DNA of 64,000 nucleotides. Source: Channallabes apus. Lineage: Eukaryota; Chordata; Actinopteri; Siluriformes; Clariidae. Position 1 is the stretch's first letter; each line of letters opens with the position of its first letter. Below the pieces are notes generated by a model. It ran no database searches. It saw nothing but the letters and a program-made list of their open reading frames with translations, and was not told the DNA's origin. Of the stretch, positions 11,206 to 23,248 are shown one piece after another. Location of the stretch: positions 24,060,571 through 24,124,570 of the forward strand of contig CM060107.1 in the NCBI GenBank assembly GCA_030522415.1, given 5' to 3'. A program made the position numbers and the translations under genes.

Positions 11206-12475
11206 ATTCTTTTTAAAATATTGTCTTTATAGATTTATATGTAGTTTGTCTTTATGTTCTTTCCTTTGTTTCTTTGTTTCACTAATATGACCCAATATAT
11301 GTTCAGTGATTGTTTATTGTGTTATTATTTTTATACTAGTAACTGGTGTTAAAATATATCTCTACATTAATGAGCCAGTATATTATGATGTGGGCTGCTG
11401 TGGGCCAGAAAGTCCAGGGCCACTTTTTGGTCCCAGTCCGCCCCTGACTGAAAGTCTGAGGCATAAGAGCCTTAGATTGGGGAAGTGGGGAGAGGTCCTG
11501 AATGTATAGGGGGAGGGTGAAAAATTTGCATTTGAATGTTGTCTGGCATTGTAAAGCACACACAGGACGCAGCAGCGGTTCTCAAACATTTTCTGTTATT
11601 CCCCACTTAAGGGAGTGGGAGAATTTTCAAGCCCCACTTGTCAAAAAATTAGAACGAAATCGGCCAAGTTTACTATTTATTGAAATATAAATTTCTAAAC
11701 CAATAAGATCAAATAACACCAAGTTGAAAACATATAGAATACACGTGCAATTATTATAACAGGCTTAAATATTATTTAGTACAACAAAACTTCTCCGCGC
11801 TCTGGAAAACTTTATTAGACTACGTAGGAAAATAAAAAGGAGGATAACGATACCGGCTTTATATTAAATTAACAAATATTGTATTTGTAAATCATCAGCA
11901 CTCGTGTTTTTGCGTTATTATAAATAATGAAATGCAGTAGGCTGTTATGGTCATTATAATTTTCTTTAATAATGATTCGTTCTATTTTTTTTATTCTGAT
12001 AGTTTACTCAATTTGCTTTTTGGTTATTTATATATTTAAATTGGGATGCCTTCTACTGTTACAAATTTAACTCTTGTCAAAATAATAAAAATGTTTCTTA
12101 CAAGCCCTTGTGTTGTTGTTTGTGCTGTTGTTTTTTTTATTTTGCTCAGCATACTATAGAAAAAACAGCAAACAAACAAAAAAAAAACATAGTGCCTGGT
12201 ATAGGTTTAATATTCAGTGCGCACCGTTTGTACATGTTATTTTACAACTATATAAGCACACTCAGAAATACCTTTTATTTGGGGTTAAGTCCACCACTTT
12301 TCATCAGTATAATGACACACACACACACACACAGTCGTCACTCCCCTAAATTTAAAGAATACAAACTGGTTGCGTGCGAGTTTGCTGTTTTTCCTATAGT
12401 ATGCTGAAGCTAAATCAATACATTTTATTTTGTTTTATTTTTATTTTGCTATAATTAAAATAAAGTTTAAAACAG

Positions 12476-12552
12476 TATCACGCAGGGATCAAAACCCGGT
12501 CCCCCCGCGTGAAACGGCACGGACTTACCCACTGCACCACTCAGACGCTTAG
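12476..12552 (-). repeat. tRNA-like module b, right arm of copy 1
   Basis: Inverted counterpart of 4611-4685. Box A is TGGTGCAGTGG and the B region is altered (GGTTTTGATCCC). The lead-in TCTGGGGTGCGTTGTCTCTAAG is kept. Confidence 0.68.
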
Positions 12553-12731
12553 AGACAACGCACCCCAGACTATAAATAGCACCCATTCCTCCATACTGTT
12601 CTTTCCAGATTTTCCTTATCATAACATGCGTTAGATATTTTTTTTTTATCACTTCATACACAATACTTTGCTATTTTTATAGATGTTGAGCATCGTGATC
12701 AAGCCCGAGATCATATTAACGTTAATTATCA

Positions 12732-12870
12732 CCAGCCGGCATGAATAGGCCGACTCACGAGTAACGTGAGTTGGGCGCACACCAATCGATTTGACTATGG
12801 TTAATCGCTCACTCCGTAGGCTCCCTGAATAGGTGGGAAAGGGATGGAGCCGCGTATTCGTGCCGGCTGG
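12732..12870. repeat. Short inverted-repeat module with CCAGCCGGCA ends
   Basis: The 139 bp block starts CCAGCCGGCATGAAT and ends ATTCGTGCCGGCTGG, so its ends pair over about 15 bp. Internally CTCACGAGTAACGTGAG can form another hairpin. The same module is at 21026-21159 in copy 2. It is missing from the left arm of copy 1, where about 270 bp are deleted near 4465. Confidence 0.7.
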
Positions 12871-13028
12871 AAAAAAAAAACTAAACAGATCTAACAGATG
12901 AGGACTCAGATTAATGTGCAAAAAATATATAATAAAACTATATAAGTCTACATAGCCTTTATAAGACTCTACCTTAAGCGCACTTAAAACATTTTATTTA
13001 GTTTTAAAATAAAACTATTTTAAAACAT

Positions 13029-13103
13029 CATCACTCGGGATTCGAACCGGCGCTTTGTAGATCTCTGGCCGAGCACTCTAACCGCTACACCAAGCGGGCA
13101 CTT
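13029..13103 (-). repeat. tRNA-like module a, right arm of copy 1
   Basis: On the minus strand it has perfect polymerase III boxes: A box TGGTGTAGCGG and B box GGTTCGAATCC, about 33 bp apart. This is the best-preserved module of its kind in the window. Confidence 0.72.
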
Positions 13104-13602
13104 AGAGACAATGCACCCCAGAGACGTCAATAAGCCACTCGACTTCTTTGAAAGCAAGCTCTAGATAAGTGACGAAGTAAGCCTGTTATAATAATAACTT
13201 GGTGTTATTTGATCTTATTGGTTTAGAAATTTATATTTAAATAAAACCCTACACACTTCTTTTCTAATTACACGTGATAAAATCTAAAGGCTCACTGTGT
13301 TAATATTTATTGTGCTTAAATTTGATCTTAATAAGATTTGATTCAATTTTAATTCTACATTTGTACTGTAATTTTAGTACTGTGATTATGAATTCGGTCA
13401 ACTACAGTGTTTCACTTGATGTTGATGGCTACTACGTGTATTATTTAATGGAACGCATCTCATTAATCCGGCAGAGAATGAACTAAGGCATGAGGCGTCA
13501 GTCTGTAGTTATATAGCGCCACTCAGTGGTAAAAGCCAGCAAATGCACATACCCCAATGCGGCAGCGACGGTAAATACGATGCTCCGATTAGGTGACCAC
13601 TG

Positions 13603-13731
13603 TATGTGTGTGTGTTTGCCCTGTGATCAATTGGCACCCTGCCTCGTGCCCTAAGTCTCCTGGGATAGGCTCCAGGGCCCCCCATGACCCTGAATACAGG
13701 ATAAAGTGATATAGATGATGAGTGAGATGAG
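13603..13731 (+). mobile_element. tRNA-headed fish SINE, 3' part
   Basis: The sequence continues the SINE interrupted at 3731: ATTGGCACCCTGCC, CTGGGATAGGCTCCAGG and GATAAAGTGATATAGATGATG are the usual 3' body of this SINE. It starts with the duplicated TA of the inserted element and ends with a degenerate GATGAGTGA tail next to the 12 bp target duplication. Joined length is about 340 bp, a normal full size. Confidence 0.88.
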
Positions 13732-13743
13732 TGGCTTAATTGT

Positions 13744-14056
13744 CATATGTTTGGGTGTTGTAATAAAGATTTTTCACAATGAAGCAATTCCAATGATTTA
13801 GTACTCCCTAGGAAGAAAAATCACAAGCAAACATAATTTTATTATCTTTTATAATTACTTCTGTGTGGAATATATAGTTAATGAGAGAGAAGGAGACATT
13901 GTTATTTTGTTTTTGTTCATTTATCAAATGTTGAAACAAGTTTAACAAAGTTAAAAGAAATATATAGTAAATGCATTACAGAGAGGAAGGATTTTGTGAG
14001 ATATTGTCGGATGTGTAAAATGAGCTAGTTTTATTAAGTTGAACATTAATTGAACT
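13744..14056. other. AT-rich stretch, nothing recognised
   Basis: Lies between the end of the SINE target duplication and the first recognisable gypsy LTR sequence. No open frame of note and no repeat border seen. It does not match the first part of the gypsy 3' LTR, so the 5' LTR looks truncated at about 14057. Confidence 0.45.
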
Positions 14057-14186
14057 GTAAATAATTTAACTCTTTTCCTACGGGAAGTAGGGGGTTAGAC
14101 GCCATTTCATTTTGTATATATTTTCACTCTGTTTATTGTTTAGGGAGACAGGTAAGCTAGTTTGTATTTTGTTTTGTTTCATTTAA
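14057..14186 (+). repeat. Gmr1-type 5' LTR, first piece (5'-truncated)
   Basis: From TGTAAATAATTTAACTC to GTTTCATTTAA the sequence follows the 3' LTR at about 32690-32812. The part of the 3' LTR before that (32271-32689) has no counterpart upstream here. The piece ends at the L2 LINE insertion with a candidate short duplication ATTTAA/ATTTAG. Confidence 0.75.
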
Positions 14187-15288
14187 TTTCTTTTTTTTCT
14201 TTTTTTATTTTTTTTGTATAGGGCTTTTAACAATTGACATTGTCTCAAAACAGCTTTACACAATCAAAAGAATTATTTAAGTTTGTATGGAATGTGAATG
14301 TGTATGAATCAAAATGTTCAGATATTCCCTGGCGAGCAAGCCCGAGGGCGACAGTGGCAAGGAAAAACTCCCTGAGATGGTAATAGGAAGAAACCTTGAG
14401 AGGAACCAGACTCGACAGGGAACCCATCCTCATCTGGGTGAAACAGATAGCAGGAAATGATCTGCATTTATACAGTGTTAGGTTCAGCTATAATAGTTGA
14501 TGTTAATTGATGTTATAATAGTTGATGTAAAATGGAGTCCAGTAGTTATTCGAGACTCAGATAGACTTGTAGAAAGTTCCAGTCCTGAACTATCGAATTG
14601 TCAAGTCCTCAGAGAAACAGCTGACAACACCAGTCGAGGCCAGAACCATCTTCTAAGTAGATAGAATCATCCCCAGACACCAGGCGCATCCTAAAGAAAC
14701 ACACGGGGCATCCATGCGATGAGACCTCCAACCAGCAACCGGGCACCATGATGGATCAGACAGGTCCGGAGGGCAGAGGGAGTCTGGATCACTGGCAGCT
14801 CAGGAACCACATGTGTAGCTCGACAGAGAGAGAGAGAAAGAGTGAAAGGGGGAGACAGGGGGAGAGAGGAAAGAGAAAGAGGGGAGGAAGAGAAGAGGAG
14901 GAGAGATTGCAATTAGGTATGGTCACAGTCACAATGTCTAATGTGAATGTATATTTACTGTAGAGTGCAAGCAGGGACTCCGGCAGGACTGACTATGACA
15001 GCATAACTAAAAGGGAGAGCCAGAAGGAAACACAAACATGAGGGCTCCCTGAGATGTAAGGCAAACAATCACCTCACCGTCAACAAACCTGAGTGATCAA
15101 ATGAGACTGAGGAAGACAGCATCTAAACATACCAGTTCACCATAATACTCTACGTCCATGAGTCCCCCAGATCTGCTCCTTTACCTTATGGCAAATCTAT
15201 TTATAAAAATGCTTGGCTAAATAAATAGGTTTTGAGCCTAGACTTAAACACTGAGACTGTGTCTGAGTCCCGAACACTATTTGGAAGA
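14187..15288 (-). other. 3' UTR of the L2-like LINE
   Basis: Non-coding tail. It includes a GA-rich purine tract at about 14820-14905 and the conserved 3' end used for target priming. The short frames across it have no motif. Confidence 0.6.
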
Positions 15289-17769
15289 CTATTCCATAAT
15301 TTTTGGGGCTTTGTAAGAAAAAGCTCTGCCCCCAGCTGTAGTTTTCATAATACGCGGTACTGATAAGCAGCCTGCATCCTTTGACCGAAGTAGGCGTGGC
15401 GGATCGTAAGACACTAGCAGTTCGCTCAGATACTGCGGGGCGAGACCATTTAATGCCTTATATGTCAAGAGTAGTATTTTAAAATCAATGCGAAATTTCA
15501 CAGGGAGCCAATGCAGTGAAGATAGGATAGGGGTGATGTGCTCATATCTTCTGGTTCTAGTGAGGACTCTCGCTGCTGCATTCTGGACTAGCTGAAGCTT
15601 GTTTATGCACCTAACTGAACAACCAGACAGTAAGGCATTACAATAGTCCAACCTAGAAGTGATAAAAGCATGAACTAGTTTTTCTGCATCGTTTAGCGAC
15701 AATATATTTCTTATTTTGGCGATATTTCTGAGGTGAAAGAATGCTATCCTGGTGATATTATCTACATGAGCTTCAAATGAAAGGCTGGAATCTATAATCA
15801 CGCCGAGGTCTTTTACTGTTGCACTTGACGGAACAGAAAGGCCATCTAAAGTTACGGTGTGATCTAAGATTTTACTTCTAGCTGTATGCGCTCCTATGAC
15901 TAGAACTTCTGTCTTATCCGGATTAAGCAGAAGGAAGTTAATTAGCATCCAATTTCTTATGTCCTGCACACATTGCTCAACTTTAGTAAGATGGTTTTTC
16001 TCATCAGGTTTTGTTGAGACGTAGCTGTGTGTCGTCAGCATAACAATGAAAACTAATACCATGCTTATGGATTATGTTGCCCAGAGGACGCATGTAAAGG
16101 GAAAAAAGCAGTGGGCCTAAAACTGAACCCTGCGGAACGCCAAACTCCACTAGAGAACATGCAGAATAATCACCATTTAAGTCTACATACTGATAACGAT
16201 CGGTCAAATAGGATCTGAGCCAGGAGAGGGCTGTACCCTTAATTCCTACTACATTTTCTAATCTGTGAAGAAGAATAGCATAATCAATAGTGTCAAAAGC
16301 TGCACTGAGGTCGAGTAATACAAGCATAGTTACACAACCCTGATCAGAGGCCAATAGGAGGTCATTTACTACTTTAACGAGTGCTGTTTCTGTGCTGTGA
16401 TGAGGCCTAAATCCTGACTGATACAGTTCATGTATGCCATTTCTATGTAGATATGAGCATAGCTGCTCCGCTACTATCTTTTCCAGAATCTTAGAGATAA
16501 AGGGGAGGTTTGATATTGGCCTGTAATTGGACAGCTGACAGGGGTCGAGGTCAGGTTTCTTAATTATTGGTTTAATAACTGCTACTTTAAAAGATTTTGG
16601 AACATAACATTGGAGGAATTAATTATTCTCAACAGCGGTTCTGTTATTACTGGTACTATCTGTTTAAGAAAATGTGTCGGTATAGGATCTAATATACAGG
16701 TTGATGAATTTGCAGAAGAGATGAGTGAAATTAGTTCATTCTCTTCAAGAGGAGTAAAGTATTCTAGGTTTGAATCTGACATGGCTAGGTTAACATCTGT
16801 ATCAATTACATTGTTTGGTTTCAAAGCCTCAATTTTATGCCTGATATTTACAATTTTATTATTAAAAAAGTTCATGAAGTCCTCACTATTGCATGATGTT
16901 GTTGTGGAGATTTCTGTAGTGGTCTTATTTCTGGTTAATTTGGCTACGGTATTAAATAAAAATCTAGGATTATTTTTATTTTCTTCTATAAGAGTGGAGA
17001 GATACGTTGCTCTAGCTACACTAAGAGCTTTCCTATAGTTCAGGATGCTCTCTTTCCATGCTATTTGTTATTGTATATAATAATTTTTCTTTTAGCTGGA
17101 GCTACATTATCTAAGGTACAACGAAGTGTCGACTCTAAATATTCAGTCGCCTGATCAAGTTCTGTGGGGTCAGATGGTGGCCTAATCGAAGTTGGTAACT
17201 CTGGGAGATTACTGATAAAACTCTGTGTGGTAGTTGATGTGAATGTACGTTTAATACGGTAGCGCGGTGCTGTGCGTACATTATCACTGTGACACACTTG
17301 AATGGAGACAAGATAGTGATCTGAGATAATTTCAGACAGTGAAATTGTGAATACATTTCTTATAATTAATCCGAAGAATATTACTAAATCTAAAGTGTGA
17401 CCTGCTTTATGAGTGGGTCCTACTACACACTGATTTACGCCTACGGAGTCCAGTATGGATATAAATGCTGTTCTCAGAGGGTCTTCTGGATTCTCAAAAT
17501 GAATGTTAAAATCTCCAGCAATTAACACTTTGTCTACAGAAACGACCAGGTCTGAGATGAAATCTGCAAATTCACTAAGAAATTCAGAATACGGCCCTGG
17601 AGGTCTGTAAATTATAATTAGTGGAATCGACTGAGCTGATTTAATATACTTAAATACACTTATGTTACTATAGAGAATTTCAAATGAATTAAATTTGTGT
17701 CCGTGTTTTTGTACGATAGACAGATTATCATTATGAATATCTGCGACGCCTCCTCCTCTAGGCTGCACC

Positions 17770-19794
17770 CCTCCCCCACCTTGGACAATCAGACCACATC
17801 TCCATACTTCTCACTCCAGCCTATAGACCAATAAACAAACAGTTCAGACCAGCCATGAAAGAGGTGAGAACGTGGCCACGGGGGGCCATGTCTGCCCTTC
17901 AGGACTGCTTTGATTGCACAGAATGGGACATGTTCAGAGAAGCAGCCACCTATGAACATTCAGTCGATCTGGAAGAGTACGCAGCCTCAGTGACTGGTTA
18001 CATCAGCAAGTGCGTTGAGAATGTTACTGTCTCAAAGACTGTTGTCACCCGGGCAAACCATAAACCCTGGTTCTCTGCAAAGCTGCGCAGCCTGGTGAAA
18101 ATCAGGGACAGAGCCTTCAAGTCCAAAGACAGGGAAGCTTACATCGCAGCCAGAGCCAACCTGTCACGGGCCATCAAAGAGGCAAAGCGGGCGTATGCAG
18201 AGAAGATTAACACTTCTCAAGCTCAAGAGACACGCGGCGCATGTGGCAGGGCATCCAGACCATCACGGGCTACAAACCAACACAATTGGAATGTAGCAGT
18301 GATCCCTCCCTACCAGATGAGCTGAATAACTTTTTTGCACGATTTGAGGCAGAGAATGAGGCACCAGCGAGGAAGATGACCACCTTCCCCAACGACCAGG
18401 TACTACATCTATCCACAGCAGACATCAGGTCGACTCTCCGCAGAGTGAACCCACGAAAAGCTGCAGGACCAGACAACATACCTGGCCGGGTGCTCCGGGA
18501 ATGTGCTGATCAGCTTGCGGTCATCTTTGCAGACATCTTCAACTCATCACTGAGCTCTGCTGTTATACCTACATGCCTGAAGACCACCAAAATCGTCCCA
18601 GTGCCAAAAAAGTCAACTGTGTCTTGTCTTAACGACTACCGCCCCATAGCACTCACATCTATCATCATGAAGTGCTTTGAGAGGCTGGTACTGAGTCACA
18701 TGAAGTCTAAGCTCTCACATACTCTGGACCCGTTACAATTCGCATATCGACCAAACCGCTCCACAGATGACGCCATCTCATCTGCTCTTCAACTTACCCT
18801 CTCCCATCTCGACAGAAAGGACACTTACGTCAGAATGCTGTTTATCGACTTCAGCTCAGCATTCAATACAATAATTCCCCAAAGGCTGGTAAGGAAGTTG
18901 GACTTTCTATGTATAGACACTCCTCTTTGTAATTGGATCCTGGACTTCCTCACTGACAGGCCGCAGACTGTCTTCATAGGCAACAACTCCTCCGGGGTCC
19001 TCAGACTGAGCACAGGCTCCCCACAGGGCTGTGTGCTTAGCCCACTGCTTTTCACTCTGCTAACGCACGACTGTGCTGCACAGCACAGTTCAAATCACAT
19101 CATAAAGTTTGCAGATGATACAACAGTAGTGGGTCTCATCACCAACGACGATGAGTCTGCGTACAGAGAGGAGGTAAAACATCTGGTGGACTGGTGTCAA
19201 AATAACAACCTGTCTCTTAATGTTCAGAAGACTAAAGAGATGGTTGTTAACTTCAGGAAGAGCCCGAAGGCCTACGCCCCACTGTACATAAACGGATCTG
19301 CTGTCGAGATTGTCAGCAGTGTGAAGTTTCTGGGGGTGCACATGGCAGATGATCTTTCCTGGAACCTGAACACCACCACCATCACCAAGAAAGCACAACA
19401 ACGTCTTCACTTTCTTCGGAAACTGAAGAAGGCCAGTCTTCCACCTCCCATCCTCACCTCATTCTATCAAGGGACCATCGAGAGTGTTCTCTGCTGTTAC
19501 ATCACCGTCTGGTACGGAAACTGCACCACCGCTGAAAAGAAGTCCTTGCAGCGGATAGTGAAGACAGCAGAGAGAATCATCGGGGTCCCTCTCCCAGCCA
19601 TCTCCCAACTCTACGACAAACACCTGATCCGCCGTGCAAGCAGCATAGTGAAAGACTCTTTTCACCCCTCACATGCACTGTTCTCCCTCCTCCCATCAGG
19701 CAGACGGTTCCGCAGCATCAGAACTGTGACTGCCAGACACTGCAAGAGCTTCTTTCCACAAGCAGTAAGGGCTCTCAACTTACTGACAACATAG
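17770..19794 (+). pseudogene. LINE reverse transcriptase, 5'-truncated, one frameshift
   Basis: The first frame (to about 18220) begins at the end of the endonuclease (HLGQSDHIS). The second (18241-19794, 517 codons) carries the [64 protein letters not shown], catalytic FADDTTVVG, and [13 protein letters not shown]. The C-terminal [12 protein letters not shown] segment follows. The frame changes near 18215-18240. Apart from that break the RT is remarkably open, suggesting a fairly recent insertion. It cannot initiate properly because the N-terminus is missing. Confidence 0.85.
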
Positions 19795-20796
19795 AACTGA
19801 ACAAACATACGAAACACACACTCAACATAAACACATAATGGACTCCTATATTTATAAACTCACCTAAACAACTAAACCCTCATACAATATTCTACATGTA
19901 CACCAAAGACAAAAACACACAAATTGGACTGTGGTACAACACACATATTGTACACCCTGTATTGCATACTGTATTTTTGTCCAAGAAATTTTCTACCTCA
20001 TGCTGATTTGCACTAGTCACAATTTGCACATGTCTTGTCTTGTCTCGTCCAATACTCCTACAATAACTTGAACCCGCACACTGTACTCTGAACCAATTGC
20101 ACATGTTCACTTTGTATCATTGCACTGTATTGTCTTCCTGTCCTGTTAGTGTACAGATAGTTTATTTAAAAATAGTCACTTAGTTAGTTTAGCTTAGTTA
20201 GATATAATTTAGTTGTAATTTCTTGTTTTCTATTTCTTTCTTATTAAGGCACCACGGAGGGCCTGTGTGAAACGGCATTTCAATACAATGTATACTGTGT
20301 ACAGTGGTTACAAAATCGGAGCGTCGTATGTAACGTCGCCGCCGCATTACGGGATGTGCATTTGCTGTGCATTTGCTGGCTTTTACCACTGAGTGGCGCT
20401 ATATAACTACAGACTGACGCCTCATGCCTTAGTTCATTCTCTGCCTCAATAATACACGTAATAGCCGATAACATCAAGTGAAACACTGTAGTTGACCGAA
20501 TTCATAATCACAGTACTATAATTACAGTACAAATGTAGAATTCAAATTAAATCAAATCTTATTAAGATCAAATTTAAGCACAGTAAATATTAACACAGTG
20601 AGCCTTTAGATTTTATCACGTGTAATTAGAAAAGAAGTGTGTAGGGTTTTATTTAAATATAAATTTCTAAACCAATAAGATCAAATAACACCAAGTTATT
20701 ATTATAACAGGCTTACTTCGTCACTTATCAAAGACGTACGCTTGCTTTCAAAGAAGTCGAGTGGCTTATTAACGTCTCTGGTGTGCATTGTCTCTA

Positions 20797-20868
20797 AGTG
20801 GCCGCTTGGTGTAGCGGTTAGAACACTCGGCCAGTGATCTACAAACGCCGGTTCGAATCCCGAGTGAT
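20797..20868 (+). repeat. tRNA-like module a, left arm of copy 2
   Basis: A box TGGTGTAGCGG and B box GGTTCGAATCC are both intact. It follows the same lead-in (TGTGCATTGTCTCTAAG) and has the same AT-rich palindromic tail as the modules in copy 1. Confidence 0.72.
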
Positions 20869-21025
20869 GTCTTAAAATTGTTTTATTTTAAAACTAACTA
20901 AAATGTTTTAAGTGCGCTTAAGGTAGAGTCTTATAAAGGCTATATAGACTTATATAGTTTTATTATATATTTTTTGCACATTAATCTGAGTCCTCATCTG
21001 TTAGATCTGTTTAGTTTTTTTTTTT

Positions 21026-21159
21026 CCTGCCGGGACGAATGCGCGGTTCCATCCCTTTCCCGCCTATTCAGGGAGCCTACGGAGTGAGCGATTAACCATA
21101 GTCGAATCGATTGGTGTGCGTCCAACTCACGTTACTCATGTGCTATTAATGCCGGCTGG
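21026..21159. repeat. Short inverted-repeat module, copy 2
   Basis: Counterpart of 12732-12870. The left end is changed (CCTGCCGGGACGAAT) and the right end TTAATGCCGGCTGG kept, so the pairing is weaker than in copy 1. Confidence 0.6.
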
Positions 21160-22401
21160 TGATAATTAACGTTAATATGATCTCGGGCTTGCTCACGATG
21201 CTCAACATCTATAAAAATAGCAAAGTATTGTGTATAGAGTGATAAAAAAAAACTATCTAACGCATGTTAGAAAACATAATTTCCTGCATTTTTTTTCTGC
21301 TTCAGGAGTCAGTCTGTTCTGAGACAGTGTGAGTAGAGGACGGGGCAGATTCAGAACCAGGGAGGGAGCCGGAGACAGCAGAACAAAGAGATGATATTGC
21401 CAGCACCAGCACAGGGAGCACAGTTTTTAGTTTAGATCTCATGTTTACATTTTATTGTATGTTGATGGCTTGACTGTAAACAACATAAACAATGCAATAA
21501 ATTTATAAAAATATATATTTATTGTCCCCCCTGCTGTTAAATGAAATTTGCGTTATTTTACGTTAATGTTACGTTATTACATTATTAACGTCGACAGAAT
21601 AAAGTAAAGTTTTATTTCTGGAATTGATGCACGGGCTTCATCTTAGGCTTTTTTTTCTTTCGGTTCTTTCGTTTCTCAGCGCCGGACTGTTGATGTCTCT
21701 TTCCAGGACCAGGCATATCGTTCAATTATTATAATTCTTTTGGCCAAATACTGTAGGCAGCCGTAACAGAGGTGAGGGCGCGCGCGTCATCACGTGTGCT
21801 TAGCCGACTCTGCGTTCACCGTAGACTTCAATATAGACGTTTATATTTTTGTTTATTTGTATATGTATGTTATTAATATTAATTTTTTAGAGATTGTGTG
21901 TGTGCGTGCACGGAGAGTTTGTGTTCATAAGTGTATGTCGATAAGTTGATAAGTGTATCAGAAAGCATTAAAATGTTCATTTGAATTAAAATGACACACA
22001 CACGTCTGTATATACAGTATATCAATTACATATATATCAATTTCATTAGTTCGTTCATTCTATTTGAAGCTTCGGATGTTTGTTTTTTTCTTGGTTTGGT
22101 TAGATTAGTTCTGAACTCGCTTCCGTGAAACTATCGCTAAAACAATGTGTGTAAAACAAGAGTGTCATAGTCCATTGTTAGTTTTAATGATCTGGCTGAA
22201 ACTAATTATCACTACATAAGTACCCTAACACCATTGATCATGAGTCTCAGCTGAACCTAATTCTATACTTGTAACAGAAAATGTAGATGCAGATTCCAAA
22301 TGTGTATTTATATAATAGATAGATAGATAGATAGATGTGTGTGTGTGTGTGTGTGTGTGTAGGCTCTACGCAGGGGCAAGAGAGGGCAGCGCACCCTTAA
22401 A

Positions 22402-22559
22402 TGTCTGCACATGTTAATATATTCCTAAAATGTATATATTACAAGTTGATAAACTGATCTGCGGTAGCGGAAAAATCCGCTGAAAATGACAGGCTGCAGC
22501 GCACGCGCGCACACACACATACACACGCGCGCACACTCACACACACAGACACACCTCCC
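22402..22559 (+). repeat. Direct repeat in core of copy 2, first unit
   Basis: The block ACATGTTAATATATTCCTAA through GATCTGCGGTAGCGGAAAAA to a CA-rich tract recurs at 23099-23248, about 700 bp downstream, with few differences. It looks like a local duplication. Confidence 0.85.
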
Positions 22560-23098
22560 TTGAGCCCTGCGTCTGTCGGATTTCAGCGGTCACGGGGTGG
22601 AAAGACTTTGAAGCAGTTTATATATGAATCTAAGCTTGTAAATATATAATACTTTTCAAATAAAATCGCTATTACTTTGACCCTGAAGTTTAGTTTAGCA
22701 CACACAAAAAACAGAAAAGTTATTTCTGGTAAATCAACGGAATGTGTAGTTTATTTACAGTAATTCATTAAAAAATGAATATACATTGTACAGTACACGG
22801 TAAACACGGGAAAGATTACAAAATGAAAAAACAAACAGTGTCTACTTTATAAACAGCTTAGTATGTGCGTCGAGATGCTGAAATCCCTTGCATGTTTTTG
22901 CTTCCAAGTGGAGAGATATTTGACCGATAGCCTAGAACAAAAGATCTATAGGTGTGATCACAACCCCCTCCGACCGACCGTGCCATCAATCACTGACCAC
23001 CTCAGAAGTTCCCTCCAATGTATGGCTGCAATACTTGTTTTGCAAGTATTTTTAACACCATTCAAAGGCTTACAAGTTCCATTCAACATATAATGATG

Positions 23099-23248
23099 TC
23101 TCCACATGTTAATATATTCCTAAAATTTATATATTACAAGTTGATAAACTGATCTGCGGTAGCGGAAAAATCCGTTGAAAAAAGCACAGGCTACAGCGCA
23201 CGCGCGCACACACACAGACACACACACACAGACACACCTCCCTTGAGC
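23099..23248 (+). repeat. Direct repeat in core of copy 2, second unit
   Basis: Second unit of the duplication described at 22402. The phrase AGACACACCTCCCTTGAGCC ends both units. Confidence 0.85.

Larger units (their letters stand above)
3732..13602 (+). mobile_element. TA-target DNA element with CAGTGG ends, copy 1
   Basis: The ends are CAGTGGTTACTCAATCGG and, inverted, CAGTGGTCACCTAATCGG. They are flanked by TA on both sides inside a SINE whose halves prove the insertion. The left arm (3732 to about 5700) and the right arm (about 11285-13602) are largely inverted copies of each other: shared blocks include AATAACACCAAGTT, the two tRNA-like modules, CAGCAAACTCGCACGC and a GT tract. Near the middle sits a complete Harbinger. 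Without the Harbinger and a small SINE fragment the element is about 4.8 kb. No reading frame in it resembles a transposase. TA duplication and CAGT ends suggest the Tc1/mariner/pogo group, mobilised in trans; this is inference. Copies 2 and 3 lie at 20302-25734 and 36170-61216. Confidence 0.82.

Noticed and set aside
13029..13103. Genuine tRNA gene
   Set aside because: A and B boxes are good, but acceptor and T stems do not pair, and the module recurs at fixed places in the repeat family.
3732..13602. hAT assignment because the ends resemble CAGTGGTT
   Set aside because: hAT elements duplicate 8 bp. All three copies here show only TA repeated at the borders, and the flanking 8-mers differ in copies 2 and 3.
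22863..23093. 76-codon frame in the core of copy 2 as a gene
   Set aside because: No recognisable motif, no counterpart in copies 1 and 3, and it lies within a duplicated non-coding region.
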